Part shown: piece after piece, positions 17,847-27,857 of the stretch | Numbering within the stretch: position 1 is the first letter of the stretch | Layout: each line of letters begins with the position of its first letter | Assembly: GCA_903869365.1 (NCBI GenBank) | Contig: CAIPYV010000043.1 | Coordinates: 1-37,269, forward strand | Direction: 5' to 3' | Length of the DNA stretch: 37,269 bases | From: an uncultured Chlorobiaceae bacterium | GTDB lineage: Bacteria > Bacteroidota > Chlorobiia > Chlorobiales > Chlorobiaceae | Program-made: the position numbers and the translations under genes | Notes under the pieces: model-generated | What the model saw: the letters and a program-made list of their open reading frames with translations, nothing else | Told to the model about the DNA's origin: nothing | The model's database searches: none

Positions 17847-19967
17847 ATGACCGGTGCTACTTCAATAATCTACCTAAAGGGAGTCGGCACGAAGAAGGCA
17901 TCCATCCTGAAAGAGGTTGGTCTTGCAACCATCAATGACCTTTTTGATTACTTCCCGCGCCGATATCTCGATCGCCGTGCCATGAAAAGTATCGGAACTC
18001 TTGTCGAAGGTGAAACCGTTACGGTTGTCGGTAAGGTATTGAAGACCCAGCTCGAAGGTGATACTCCCGGTCGTGCACGTTTCAAGGCATGGCTTGGTGA
18101 TGCAACGGGCGTGCTTGAACTTACCTGGTTCAGGGGAGTACGATATTTTTCACGCACCGTGCTTCAGGGTGAAGCCCTTGCAGTCCATGGCAAAATCAGT
18201 TATTTCAGCCATCAGGCGCAGATGCAGCATCCCGATTTCGATCGTCTCAGTTTGAATCCTCATGATGCAGGCTATGGAGAGTCAAGCGATTTTGATCTCT
18301 ACCATACAGGCAAGATTATTCCGCTTTATCCGACAAATGAAGCCATGAAACTTGCCGGCCTCACCTCACGGCAGATGCGCAATCTGATCGTCCGGGCTTT
18401 TGAGGCCATAGTGCCGGGCATGGAAGAAAACCTCAGTCCCTCAATACTCTCGGCTTACGGCCTGCTCTCACTTGCCGAGGCATATCGTGAAATTCATTTT
18501 CCTTCATCGAAGGAAGCTCTTGCCAGGGCTCGTTACCGTATGAAGTGGACTGAGCTTTTTTATGCCCAGCTCTTGTTTGCGCTCCGCCACAACAAGATTA
18601 GGCAGATAAAATCATCCGTCAGCTTTACCCATTCCGGTCAAGTTACTGAAAAGCTCTATGCGAGCCTCCCTTATGAACTCACCGATGCCCAGAAAAATGC
18701 AATCCGTGAAATATATCGCGATCTGAAAAGCGGTGTTCCCATGAACCGTCTTCTGCAGGGAGATGTCGGCTCAGGCAAAACCATTGTAGCCATGTTTGCC
18801 ATGGCTCTGGCCGTTGATAACGGACTGCAGTCAGCCTTTATGGCCCCCACCGAGATTCTTGCTGTCCAGCACTATCTCGGCATGAAACGTTTTTTCCAGC
18901 CTCTCGGCCTTCAGGTCGCTCTTCTGACGGGTAAGCAGAAAAAAAAAGAGCGGGAGGCGGTTCTTTCATCTCTCGGCTCCGGGGAACTCAATATCGCTCT
19001 CGGCACCCACGCCATGATTGAAAAAGAGGTCAGCTATTCGAGCCTCGGACTGGTTATCATTGATGAACAGCACCGTTTCGGAGTGCTGCAGCGAAAAGCA
19101 CTCCAGGAAAAGGCGATCAATCCCCATGTGCTGCTAATGACGGCCACGCCTATACCGCGAACACTTGCCATGGGGGTGTTTGGAGACCTCGATGTATCGG
19201 TTATCCGTCAGATGCCGGCTGGTCGTACACCGGTGAAGACCTATGTCAAGAGTGAAAAAGAGAGCGTCAAGGTCTATGATTTTCTCCGATCGCAGGTGGC
19301 CGAAGGCAGGCAGGGTTATATTGTCTATCCTCTTGTTGAGGAGTCGGAAAAAATGGACATGAAAGCGGCAGTGGAAAGCTATCATCAACTCTCCACCGAC
19401 GTTTTTCCAGATCTCCGTCTTGGATTGATTCATGGTCAGATGACGCCAGACCAGAAAGAGGAGGTGATGGGCCAGTTCCGGAGAGGAGAGCTTCATATCC
19501 TGGTCGGCACGACGGTTATTGAGGTTGGCGTTGATGTGTCGAATGCCACAGTCATGGTTATCGAACACGCCGAACGATTCGGCCTCGCCCAGCTTCACCA
19601 GCTTAGAGGGCGGGTTGGCCGGAGTGAGCACCGCTCCACTTGCTTTCTCCTCTATGCCAAGCTTACGGACGATGCCCACGAAAGGCTTGAGGCAATGGAG
19701 TCAACGACTGACGGTTTTGTTATATCTGAAATTGATGCCAGAATAAGGGGGGCCGGTAATATTCTCGGAAAAGAACAGTCCGGAACCTTGAGCGGATTAA
19801 GGATTGCCGATCTCAACAGTGATTTTGATATAATGCAGTCAGCCCGTTCTGCGGCATTCAAGCTTGTTGAACAGGACGGGCGATTGCAGGATCCCGATCA
19901 CCGAATGATAAGGAGTTATTATGATTGCTATTATCGTGAACGCTCCTCTCTCGCTGATATCGGGTAG
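17847..19967 (+). CDS. recG: ATP-dependent DNA helicase RecG
   Basis: RecG remodels stalled replication forks and branched DNA. The N-terminal wedge/OB region begins [20 protein letters not shown] and [12 protein letters not shown]. The helicase core shows [17 protein letters not shown] (Walker A, near 18760), [27 protein letters not shown] (Walker B), [35 protein letters not shown] and the RecG C-terminal signature [17 protein letters not shown] favour the ATG at 17847, which leaves about 100 bp for the divergent rpmE/recG promoters; the frame can be extended to an ATG at 17781 (728 residues). The rsgA start lies 30 bp downstream on the same strand. Confidence 0.96.
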   Translation: MTGATSIIYLKGVGTKKASILKEVGLATINDLFDYFPRRYLDRRAMKSIGTLVEGETVTVVGKVLKTQLEGDTPGRARFKAWLGDATGVLELTWFRGVRYFSRTVLQGEALAVHGKISYFSHQAQMQHPDFDRLSLNPHDAGYGESSDFDLYHTGKIIPLYPTNEAMKLAGLTSRQMRNLIVRAFEAIVPGMEENLSPSILSAYGLLSLAEAYREIHFPSSKEALARARYRMKWTELFYAQLLFALRHNKIRQIKSSVSFTHSGQVTEKLYASLPYELTDAQKNAIREIYRDLKSGVPMNRLLQGDVGSGKTIVAMFAMALAVDNGLQSAFMAPTEILAVQHYLGMKRFFQPLGLQVALLTGKQKKKEREAVLSSLGSGELNIALGTHAMIEKEVSYSSLGLVIIDEQHRFGVLQRKALQEKAINPHVLLMTATPIPRTLAMGVFGDLDVSVIRQMPAGRTPVKTYVKSEKESVKVYDFLRSQVAEGRQGYIVYPLVEESEKMDMKAAVESYHQLSTDVFPDLRLGLIHGQMTPDQKEEVMGQFRRGELHILVGTTVIEVGVDVSNATVMVIEHAERFGLAQLHQLRGRVGRSEHRSTCFLLYAKLTDDAHERLEAMESTTDGFVISEIDARIRGAGNILGKEQSGTLSGLRIADLNSDFDIMQSARSAAFKLVEQDGRLQDPDHRMIRSYYDCYYRERSSLADIG

Positions 19968-19997
19968 ATTTTCTGAAACAGAATGGAGTAGAGCAGT

Positions 19998-20963
19998 TTG
20001 AACATGAACATGAAAAACGAGCATGAACCGGCCGCCAGTGGAGTTGTCACTGAAGTTTCCGGCGCTTCTTATATTGTTATTGCCGAAGATGGCACTGAAT
20101 TTCGCGCCCGTACCTTTCCAGGAACGAAAACAGACAATGGAGATACCTCACTTGTTGCTGTTGGTGACCGGGTCGAACTGAAATTGATGCAGACAGGAAC
20201 AGCATTATCTGAAGCAGTTATAAGTTACGTGCACCCTCGAAAAAGTGCCCTTACCAGAAAAAGGGATGTGCGCCGCAACCGCAGCAAAGAGAAAACACAG
20301 GTCATTGCCGCCAATATCGATCAGCTCGTTGTTGTGGTCTCTGCTTTCGACCCTCTGCTCAGTACCCGCCTTATCGATCGCTATCTTGTTTTTGCCGAAT
20401 CCGAAAAGCTCGCAACGATTATTGTGGTCAACAAGATGGATCTTGACGATACATCAGAGACCCAGGAGATGATGAAGCCCTATAAAGCGCTCGGCTATAC
20501 CGTTTTCTATACCAGTGCCGAAAAAAAACGGGGTATGAAACATCTCAAGAAAGCGCTTGCCGGCAAGCTTTCAGCTTTCAGCGGTCACTCAGGCGTTGGA
20601 AAGTCGACCCTGATCAACCAGCTCTTTGGTCACGAGCGCTTAAAAACCGGTGAAACCAGTGAGAAGACCGGCAAAGGCCTGCACACAACCAGCAACTCCG
20701 TGATGCTCCTGCTTCCCGGTGGAGGGTACATCATCGACACGCCTGGTATACGAGAGTTCAATCTCTCCGATATCACCCGTGACAACCTGCGCTTTTACTT
20801 CAAAGAGTTTCTCACCTATATGCCTGACTGCGCCTACTCTTCATGCTCGCATACGGTAGAGCCGAAGTGCGGGATTATAGGTGCAGTTGAGTCCGGCCGT
20901 ATTGATTCTGAGCGTTATGAGAGTTATCTTGCTATCTATGAAAGCATTGACCGGGAGTCTTGA
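19998..20963 (+). CDS. rsgA: ribosome small subunit biogenesis GTPase RsgA
   Basis: This 321-residue protein is a circularly permuted GTPase that helps mature the 30S subunit. The G4 motif (IIVVNKMDLDD) precedes G1 (FSGHSGVGKSTLINQLF), G2-like TGKGLHTTSN and G3 (GGYIIDTPGIREFNL), which is the diagnostic permuted order. The N-terminal OB-fold and the C-terminal zinc knuckle (MPDCAYSSCSHTVEPKCGI) are both present. The frame opens with a TTG at 19998, nine bases after a GGAG; ATG codons at 20004 and 20010 are alternative starts, but further from the ribosome binding site. Probably co-transcribed with recG. Confidence 0.95.
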   Translation: MNMNMKNEHEPAASGVVTEVSGASYIVIAEDGTEFRARTFPGTKTDNGDTSLVAVGDRVELKLMQTGTALSEAVISYVHPRKSALTRKRDVRRNRSKEKTQVIAANIDQLVVVVSAFDPLLSTRLIDRYLVFAESEKLATIIVVNKMDLDDTSETQEMMKPYKALGYTVFYTSAEKKRGMKHLKKALAGKLSAFSGHSGVGKSTLINQLFGHERLKTGETSEKTGKGLHTTSNSVMLLLPGGGYIIDTPGIREFNLSDITRDNLRFYFKEFLTYMPDCAYSSCSHTVEPKCGIIGAVESGRIDSERYESYLAIYESIDRES

Positions 20964-21023
20964 TTCTCATGCTTCACCTGCATTTCTTACCTGGTTTCAC
21001 TCATCATTGAACCGCTTCAACCA

Positions 21024-22406
21024 ATGATTATTACCGTCAATCCAGCCACAGCAGAACCAATTGCCGAATATCCATCCATGACATCCGGTGAAGTTCGGGA
21101 AGCAATAACCCTCTCTTACTGGGACTTTATTGCCTGGCGGGAGCGCCCCCTCCCAGAGCGCGCCATGCTGATGAAACGCCTTGCCAAACTCCTTCGCCTC
21201 GAAAAAGAGCAGCATGCCGCACTGATAAGCCTTGAAATGGGTAAACCTCTCACACAGGCCTTAGCGGAAGTGGAAAAATCGGCATTAGTCTGCGACTTTT
21301 ATGCCAAACATGCGGCATCCTTTTTAAAGTCGGAGGAGAGCGAACTTGATGGCGGCATGCGAGGGGTGGTGAAATTCGAACCCATCGGTCTTGTTCTCGG
21401 CATCATGCCCTGGAATTTTCCCTTCTGGCAGGTCTTCCGCTTTGCCGCCCCCACCCTTATGGCCGGCAACGGTATTATTCTTAAGCACGCTCCTAATGTT
21501 ACCGGCTCAGCCATTGCCATCGAACAGCTTTTCCGCGACGCCGGATTTCCCGCACATCTCTACAGCGCAGTCCATATCGCACTTGACGACGTCGATCGTC
21601 TGACCGGCTTTATGATTGAGCATCCTGCCATACAGGGTGTCTCATTGACGGGAAGCACCGCCGCAGGTCGCGCAGTGGCAGCCAAATCAGGCAAAGCACT
21701 GAAAACAAGCGTCCTTGAACTCGGTGGAAGTGATCCCTACATTGTGCTCGATGATGCTGATATCCCTCAGGCAGTCGACATCTGTGCTGCAGCGCGTTTT
21801 CTCAACAGCGGACAAAGCTGTATAGCCGCCAAGCGTTTTATTGTGCACTCGCATGTTTTCAAGCAGTTTGAGCAGCTCCTTCTGCAGCGCATACAATCGG
21901 CTGTGGTTGGTGATCCTTTTGACCCTGCGGTTGAGGTTGGACCTCTTGCCCGCCACGACCTCCGCGAACAGCTGCATGGCCAGGTCACCCGGAGTGTTGC
22001 TGAAGGTGCACGCCTCCTGTGCGGTGGCACAATCCCTGAAGGAAAAGGCTTTTTCTACCCGCCAACCCTTCTCTCCGGGGTTCACAAATGGATGGAGGTC
22101 TATAGCGCAGAGACCTTCGGGCCGGTCGCAACCCTTATTGAAGCAAAGGACGACAGTGAAGCGGTGCTTATTGCCAATGACACCCCCTACGGACTTGGAT
22201 CAGCTGTTTTTTCCGGCAGCACTGAAAGGGCGCTTTCCATTGCCGATCAACTTGATGCAGGCTGCTGTTTTATCAACAGCATGGTAAAATCCGATCCACG
22301 CATGCCTTTCGGCGGAGTAAAACAATCCGGCTACGGTCGAGAACTCTCAAGCTACGGAATCCATGAATTCGTCAACATAAAGAGCCTTTGCTACAAAGAT
22401 CGGTGA
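21024..22406 (+). CDS. NAD(P)-dependent aldehyde dehydrogenase, succinate-semialdehyde dehydrogenase-like
   Basis: This 460-residue enzyme belongs to the ALDH superfamily. Visible motifs are LGIMPWNFPFWQVFRFAAPT (cofactor and substrate channel), GVSLTGSTAAGRAVAAKSGK, the general base Glu in LELGGSDPYIVLDDAD, and the nucleophile Cys in NSGQSCIAAKRFIV, followed by ETFGPVATLIEA and a C-terminal MPFGGVKQSGYGRELSSYG. The short N-terminus and the sequence INPATAE-like opening (VNPATAEPIAEYPSM) are most like succinate-semialdehyde dehydrogenases of the GabD/Sad group, but substrate cannot be assigned from sequence alone. Green sulfur bacteria could use it in organic-acid metabolism. It starts 60 bp after rsgA. 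Confidence 0.88.
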   Translation: MIITVNPATAEPIAEYPSMTSGEVREAITLSYWDFIAWRERPLPERAMLMKRLAKLLRLEKEQHAALISLEMGKPLTQALAEVEKSALVCDFYAKHAASFLKSEESELDGGMRGVVKFEPIGLVLGIMPWNFPFWQVFRFAAPTLMAGNGIILKHAPNVTGSAIAIEQLFRDAGFPAHLYSAVHIALDDVDRLTGFMIEHPAIQGVSLTGSTAAGRAVAAKSGKALKTSVLELGGSDPYIVLDDADIPQAVDICAAARFLNSGQSCIAAKRFIVHSHVFKQFEQLLLQRIQSAVVGDPFDPAVEVGPLARHDLREQLHGQVTRSVAEGARLLCGGTIPEGKGFFYPPTLLSGVHKWMEVYSAETFGPVATLIEAKDDSEAVLIANDTPYGLGSAVFSGSTERALSIADQLDAGCCFINSMVKSDPRMPFGGVKQSGYGRELSSYGIHEFVNIKSLCYKDR

Positions 22407-22482
22407 TTGTTTGATTATCCGGAGCCAGAAAGCATTATCAATTCATCGATAAATTGCCTTGTATTTTTAAACATCCAATGTT

Positions 22483-22950
22483 ATGCCACCCGAATCAAGG
22501 CACATGCTTCGATTTATTGATGACGATCTTCGGCGCTGGCAGGACGGAACACGCCGCAAACCTCTCATCCTCAGGGGCGCGCGTCAGGTTGGAAAAACCT
22601 GGTCAATCAAAGAGTTTGGAAAAAAACGATTTGAATACCTTGCTCTCGTTGATCTTGAGAAAAATCAGGCACTGCGCAAACTCTTTGATGGCGACCTTAA
22701 GGTAACGCGAATCTGCTCCGATCTTGAAGTTCTTTTGCAGCAAAAGATCACACCGGGCAAAACGTTGCTCTTTTTTGATGAAATACAGGCCTGTTCCCGT
22801 GCCATAACCGCCCTGCGCTATTTTTATGAGGAGATGCCGGAACTGCATGTTGTGGCTGCCGGTTCGCTCCTTGAATTTGCGTTTGAAGAGAGTTCTTCCT
22901 CTTCAGCTGGTGGAAACTGGTGCGCCAACCACCTGACAATTGGGGTATGA
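22483..22950 (+). pseudogene. truncated AAA_14/DUF4143-type ATPase
   Basis: The first 135 or so residues are a clear AAA_14 ATPase: LRFIDDDLRRWQDGTRRKPL, Walker A in LRGARQVGKTWSIKEFG, Walker B in LLFFDEIQACSRAITALRYF, and VVAAGSLLEFAFEE. Intact proteins of this family run to about 400-430 residues, with a DUF4143 domain after the ATPase. Here the similarity stops around 22890 and the frame ends 20 residues later in low-complexity Ser and unrelated sequence. The C-terminal two thirds are absent, so this is most likely a deletion remnant. An in-frame ATG at 22504 may be the original start. These ATPases are common and mobile in green sulfur bacteria. Confidence 0.75.
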
Positions 22951-23090
22951 ACGAGAATGTAACAAATTGCGGCTGTGAGATTCATCAACAAGAACGCCCA
23001 TGCAGCCTGTATTTCAGGCTCAGGACTGATTTTGGAAAGAAGCGCCAGCACCAAAGACCAAAAACTTCTGTTGTTCCTGTCGTAATTTAT
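22890..23090 (-). pseudogene. short relic frame on the opposite strand, of uncertain origin
   Basis: From the point where the AAA ATPase similarity ends, the minus strand carries an open stretch of about 65 codons including [36 protein letters not shown] and ICYILVHTPIVRWLAHQF. It has no convincing ATG start (an in-frame TGA lies just upstream, near 23100) and is fused to antisense ATPase sequence at its C-terminal end. The SPEPEIQAA...LL...CYIL pattern faintly resembles the C-terminal suffix of four-helix-bundle (S23/IVS-type) proteins, but this is a guess. It could also be a chance frame. Confidence 0.25.
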
Positions 23091-25204
23091 TGCATTACCT
23101 TGTCAAGAGCTTCTGCAAGTATCTCCGGATCATGGATGGGCAAAAAGCAGGTACGGTCGATACAGAGAGATGCTTGCGGCTTGACAGCACCGGTCTGAAC
23201 GCTTTCCGGAAAGCGTTGGATTGCGATAAGTTCATTCGAAGCATGCATGATGACGTTTCCCGGCAGGTATCGCTCATCAATTACAGCTCGCAGTTGAGCC
23301 ATTTCAGGTGCGAGAAGCTCTCCTGAAAGAATAACCCTGCTTTTTCTTTTGCGAGCAAAGTTCAGGGCAACCAGCATCTGAGGCAGAGCATGGCTGTTTT
23401 CAGCAAGCATGGTGCCACATGACTTGATGGTTTCTTCCCCTCTGATTGAAAACTTTTCATCTCCCGTTATTTCGCTCAACCGCAGAAGGTTGAGGGCAGT
23501 GATCGAGTTTGCTGAAGGCTCGGCACCATCATAATCTTCCTTGAGTCTCAACGGTACGGAATTGTCATCAACAGCAGTGCTGAAATAACCTCCATGCGTC
23601 GTGTCGTAAAACAGGATATCCTGCAGTTCTGCAACTTCAAGAGCTGTCAGGAGAAATTGAGGCTCAAAAGATGCTTCGTACAAGTCTATAAGTCCCTGCA
23701 CAAAAAATGCATAATCTTCAGCTTTTCCCGCTATTGCAGCGTTGCCGTCTCTGTATCGGCGCAGCAGCCGGCCTTTTTTACGGTCATAGAGGTTATCCAG
23801 AATAAAACCTGCAGCTTTTCTGGCAGCAGCAAGGTATGGCTCGTGACGCAATACTCTGTACCCCTTTGCCAGGGCTGAAATCATCAGACCATTCCACGCT
23901 GTGAGTATTTTATCATCAAGAAAAGGCCTCGGCTTCTTTGCCCTTGCTCTATAAAGTTTTGTACGAGCATCATCAAGAAGTGCGTTGATCTCTTCAGTTG
24001 ACTTTCCAAACGTATCTGCTGTTTCCTCAACAGTGGCCTGATGCATCAGGATGTTTTTGCCGACTAACTCTCCATGTGGATCGTGCATGGCATTTCCTTC
24101 AACCCTGATGCCGTAGGTAAAGGAGAAGATCGCTGTGAGCGTTTCATCTCCGAGAATCTTTCGCACCTCCTCAGCACTCCAGAGGTAGAATGCTCCCTCT
24201 TTTTTTATGGTGTCGGACCCATCCTCAAAGCTGTCTGCATCTTCAGCTGAGTAGAATCCTCCATCAGGGGAAGTAATGTCACACAGCACATAGTTAAAAA
24301 TGTCCTGCGCTACACTTTTGTAAAATGCATTGCCACTGCACTGAAAGGCTTCGAGATAGGAGACGGCAAGCTGAGCATTGTCGTAAAGCATTTTCTCAAA
24401 ATGAGGAACATGCCAGCGAGCATCGGTAGAGTAACGAGCAAACCCTCCGCCGCCTTGACCTGCGACACCAATATGATCGTGAATTCCCCCCTTAGCCATT
24501 GTTTTCAGGGTATTGAGCGCCATCCTGAGAGCTTTTTTGTTCTCGGTATAGTGAGCGTAGTTGAACAGAAATTGCAGCAATACTGGACGGGGAAATTTCG
24601 GAGCACCGCCAAAACCTCCAAACTGAGCGTCGTAGTTTGTTTCAAGCCATTCGAAGCACTTATTCTGCGCCTCATCTTCCCCGGGCAGTGCAGTAGGATT
24701 CGTTCTCGAAAATTGATCCAGAGAACTGAAAAAACTGCAGGAGCGGTCAATAAGAGTTTTTTTATCACTCTTCCAAAAGCGAACTATGGATAAAAGAATG
24801 GTTTTAAATCCAGGCAGGCCATACCGCTCTTCAGGCGGAAAATAACTGCCCCCGTAAAAAGGCTTTCGTTCTGGAGTAAGCCATACGGACATAGGCCACC
24901 CACCATTTCCAGTGCTTGACTGAAGATAGTTCATATAGAGACGGTCAACATCCGGAAGCTCTTCACGGTCAACCTTGACCGAAACGAAGTTACGGTTCAG
25001 CAGTTCGGCGATTTCTCTGTTTTCAAACGATTCCCGCTCCATGACATGGCACCAATGGCAAGTTGAATAACCCACGGAGAGGAACAACGGTCTGTTTTCA
25101 TGTTTAGCTTTTTCAAAAGCCTCATCTCCCCATGCAAACCAGTCCACAGGATTCAGAGCATGCTGCAAGAGATAGGGACTTTTTTCAAGACCAAGCCTGT
25201 TCAT
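23087..25204 (-). CDS. YyaL/SSP411-type thioredoxin-fold protein (DUF255 plus six-hairpin glycosidase-like domain)
   Basis: This 705-residue protein starts with the DUF255 thioredoxin-like domain: [20 protein letters not shown], the redox motif Cys49-x-x-Cys52 in [31 protein letters not shown] and [18 protein letters not shown]. Residues after about 200 form an (alpha/alpha)6-barrel region ([75 protein letters not shown]). Length agrees with the family (about 650-750). The biochemical role is not established; it is widely conserved from bacteria to man (SSP411/SPATA20). The gene stands alone, with the hybrid kinase 103 bp upstream on the same strand. Confidence 0.92.
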   Translation of the reverse strand: MNRLGLEKSPYLLQHALNPVDWFAWGDEAFEKAKHENRPLFLSVGYSTCHWCHVMERESFENREIAELLNRNFVSVKVDREELPDVDRLYMNYLQSSTGNGGWPMSVWLTPERKPFYGGSYFPPEERYGLPGFKTILLSIVRFWKSDKKTLIDRSCSFFSSLDQFSRTNPTALPGEDEAQNKCFEWLETNYDAQFGGFGGAPKFPRPVLLQFLFNYAHYTENKKALRMALNTLKTMAKGGIHDHIGVAGQGGGGFARYSTDARWHVPHFEKMLYDNAQLAVSYLEAFQCSGNAFYKSVAQDIFNYVLCDITSPDGGFYSAEDADSFEDGSDTIKKEGAFYLWSAEEVRKILGDETLTAIFSFTYGIRVEGNAMHDPHGELVGKNILMHQATVEETADTFGKSTEEINALLDDARTKLYRARAKKPRPFLDDKILTAWNGLMISALAKGYRVLRHEPYLAAARKAAGFILDNLYDRKKGRLLRRYRDGNAAIAGKAEDYAFFVQGLIDLYEASFEPQFLLTALEVAELQDILFYDTTHGGYFSTAVDDNSVPLRLKEDYDGAEPSANSITALNLLRLSEITGDEKFSIRGEETIKSCGTMLAENSHALPQMLVALNFARKRKSRVILSGELLAPEMAQLRAVIDERYLPGNVIMHASNELIAIQRFPESVQTGAVKPQASLCIDRTCFLPIHDPEILAEALDKVMQ

Positions 25205-25307
25205 TTTTCTATGTTCTTGATTTCTAAAGTCATGTCGTAATAATGTCGTATACTATGAAGGGGAAAAACGTAGAGAAGGGGATGAGATGTTACTGTACCG
25301 AGTATGA

Positions 25308-27857
25308 TTACTCGCCTTTATCTCCAAGATATTTGGCAAGAACTCCTTCAAGATCCGATTTGCGGATAGGTTTGGAGATATAATCGTTCATTCCGGCATT
25401 AATACATTTCTCCCGGTCACCTGGCATGGCATGAGCAGTCATTGCAACGATCGGAACATCAGGCGTGGCGCAAAGCGCAGGGTCATTTCTTATGATCCTT
25501 GTGGTTTCATATCCGTCCATTTCCGGCATCTGGCAATCCATTAACACCAGATCATATACTTTATTGCGCATAGCCTCCAGAGCATCTTTTCCGCCAGAAA
25601 CAACATCCGGACATAATCCCAGCTTTTTAAGCATGGACATGATTACTTTCTGATTAACCGGATTGTCTTCAACAACCAGAATATTGAATGTTGTCGTATC
25701 AGGTTTTTGTTCAGTTATGCTGTTATTCTCATCTGGTTTTTCTTGCCCCTGCTTTTCAACATGGAGAATAGCTGCAATAGAGTCAAAAAGCTCCAGACGT
25801 TTGACAGGTTTGTGGAGTAATTCAAACACCTGTGTACTGAAACGTTTTTTAATTTCTCCCGAGTGAATGGGCGAAGCAAGTATTATGACTGGACAGCGGT
25901 GTACAGTATAAACAGCGTCCATAAAAAGGTCAAGTTCATCGCCCGGCTTCTGCTGGTTATTAATATCCAGAATAACAGCATCCCAGAATGCAAATGGCTT
26001 TGCTTCACTTAGCCCTCTGTTGATCAACGCAAGAGCAGTTTCTATACTGGCAGCAGGGGTGGTGAGACACTGCCATGAATCCAACAGATCACAGAGCATC
26101 TCCAGGGCGGTGGGATTACTATTGACAACAAGAACTTTGGCTCTGGCAGCTTCATTCACGCATAACCGAAGCATTCTGGACGATGTTTTCTGTTTTTCAA
26201 GCTTGACATCAAAACTGAAAACGGAGCCTTTCTCTGGTTGGCTTTCCACCGTGATGTTGCCGCCCATTTTGTTGACAAGATAGTTGGAAATCGACAACCC
26301 AAGACCTGTTCCTCCGTATTTCCTTGATGTTGAACCGTCTGCCTGAATAAATGGCTTGAATATCGAAGCTATCCTCTCATGATGGATACCAATACCTGTA
26401 TCTCTGACTGAACACCTGATCAACACATGACTCTCAGTTTCCTCATCAGGAGTGATGCTCACCACAATATCTCCATGATGCGTAAATTTTATAGAGTTAC
26501 TGATAAGGTTGACAAAAATCTGTCGGATTCTTACCGGATCACCTCTCAGAGCAAAAGGAAAATTTCTGCCCGTTACTACCGTTAATTCCAGCCCTTTCAT
26601 TTGTGCTGAAAAGTTCAGCATTCCGCAAACATTTTCAAGGAGTTCGAGGAGATCAAAATCAACAATGTCGAGTTCAAGACAGTTTGCTTCAATCTTTGAA
26701 AAATCAAGAATATCGTTAATGATTTCCAACAGGTTTTGACCGCTGCAGATAATGGTGTCAACATATTTGCGCTGTTCAGGATCAAGCCGGGTATCAATCA
26801 ACATGCTCGACATACCAATAACCCCACTCATTGGTGTCCGAATTTCATGGCTCATATTGGCAAGAAACTGGCTTTTTGCTTCATTTGCTTCACTTGCTTC
26901 CCTTACTTTATCCTCAAGCTTACGGTTTATTTCCTGCAACTCTTTCCGAGCAAGGTTAGCATCTTCAATGAGGCTGAGAAGAACAGTTCTTTGATGTTCC
27001 CTGTCTAATTGATTATCCGATTTACTCTCTCTCCCTTCAGCGGGTTCATGTTCGATTAAAAAATCCTCTTCAATCATTGAGTTCAGGAGTAACTCATCTT
27101 TGTCGTAAGAAAAATCGTCGGCAATAATACCGTTATATTTCCTGAGATCCCGCCTCAACTCGTTAACAAAAGTTTTCAGCTCGTTGATGCGCAATTCTCT
27201 GCCTATCATCACGCGGTTAAAGCGCTCAAGGTCGTTCAGCATTCTTTTGAGCTCTTTTTCCATTCTCTTTCGCTCAGAAATATCTGAAACAATTATAGTG
27301 ACAGAGGTTACCGGGCCGTTGATGAGAGATGGACCAAAACGTGATTCAATGACAAGCGTTTCCCCGTTCGGAAGAGAGAGCTCACACTCGATGATTGCCG
27401 GTTCACCAGTCATGAAAGCCCTGTCTATAGCCTGATGATAACTGTTATTGTGATTTGGCTCAATAATATGTTCACAGAGGTGTTCGCCTATCTGCAGCAC
27501 ATTGTTATAACCAGGCAGGGATCGGTTGATATAGGTTATACGGTGTTCGCTGTCAATGGCAATAATGGTATCGGGACTGTTGACAAGCACAGAATTGATG
27601 GTATTCTGGCTCTCGCGTAATGAATTCAATGCCTCTTCGAGTTTCGACTGCGACAACTCGAGTTCAAAATTTTTATCTTCTAACTGTCGTTTAATATCTG
27701 AGAGTTCAATAGATTTTTTGATCAGTTTGATATTCTGATCAAGGAGGGCTGTCTGTTTCTGCAGAAGTTCCTGTTCAATGCGGCTGCTTCGCAATGAAGC
27801 TTTTTCAAGCTCTATGATGCGCAGCTGAAGATTATTGATCTCGGTATTTATCATCAC
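25308..27857 (-). CDS. hybrid sensor histidine kinase with one canonical and one degenerate receiver domain
   Basis: This 849-residue cytoplasmic protein has, in order: a long coiled coil (1-85), a PAS domain (about 85-200, NSVLVNSPDTIIAIDSEHRI), a second coiled coil (200-330), the phospho-acceptor domain with His337 in LANMSHEIRTPMSGVIG, an ATPase domain (NSIKFTHHGDI, RDTGIGIHHE, YGGTGLGLSISNYLV), a first receiver-like domain (about 572-700) and a canonical receiver (about 725-845) with Asp774 in LVLMDCQMPEMDGYETT and Lys in YISKPIRK. The first receiver lacks the acidic pair (VVNSNPT in place of VVEDN), so it is probably not phosphorylated normally. It has no DNA-binding output. The start (GTG 27857 or ATG 27854) abuts the stop of the FIST gene, so the two are coupled. 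Confidence 0.92.
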   Translation of the reverse strand: MMINTEINNLQLRIIELEKASLRSSRIEQELLQKQTALLDQNIKLIKKSIELSDIKRQLEDKNFELELSQSKLEEALNSLRESQNTINSVLVNSPDTIIAIDSEHRITYINRSLPGYNNVLQIGEHLCEHIIEPNHNNSYHQAIDRAFMTGEPAIIECELSLPNGETLVIESRFGPSLINGPVTSVTIIVSDISERKRMEKELKRMLNDLERFNRVMIGRELRINELKTFVNELRRDLRKYNGIIADDFSYDKDELLLNSMIEEDFLIEHEPAEGRESKSDNQLDREHQRTVLLSLIEDANLARKELQEINRKLEDKVREASEANEAKSQFLANMSHEIRTPMSGVIGMSSMLIDTRLDPEQRKYVDTIICSGQNLLEIINDILDFSKIEANCLELDIVDFDLLELLENVCGMLNFSAQMKGLELTVVTGRNFPFALRGDPVRIRQIFVNLISNSIKFTHHGDIVVSITPDEETESHVLIRCSVRDTGIGIHHERIASIFKPFIQADGSTSRKYGGTGLGLSISNYLVNKMGGNITVESQPEKGSVFSFDVKLEKQKTSSRMLRLCVNEAARAKVLVVNSNPTALEMLCDLLDSWQCLTTPAASIETALALINRGLSEAKPFAFWDAVILDINNQQKPGDELDLFMDAVYTVHRCPVIILASPIHSGEIKKRFSTQVFELLHKPVKRLELFDSIAAILHVEKQGQEKPDENNSITEQKPDTTTFNILVVEDNPVNQKVIMSMLKKLGLCPDVVSGGKDALEAMRNKVYDLVLMDCQMPEMDGYETTRIIRNDPALCATPDVPIVAMTAHAMPGDREKCINAGMNDYISKPIRKSDLEGVLAKYLGDKGE

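Noticed and set aside
19134-19679. 181-codon open frame on the minus strand
   Set aside because: Antisense to the conserved helicase core of recG; the composition follows the recG codon pattern.
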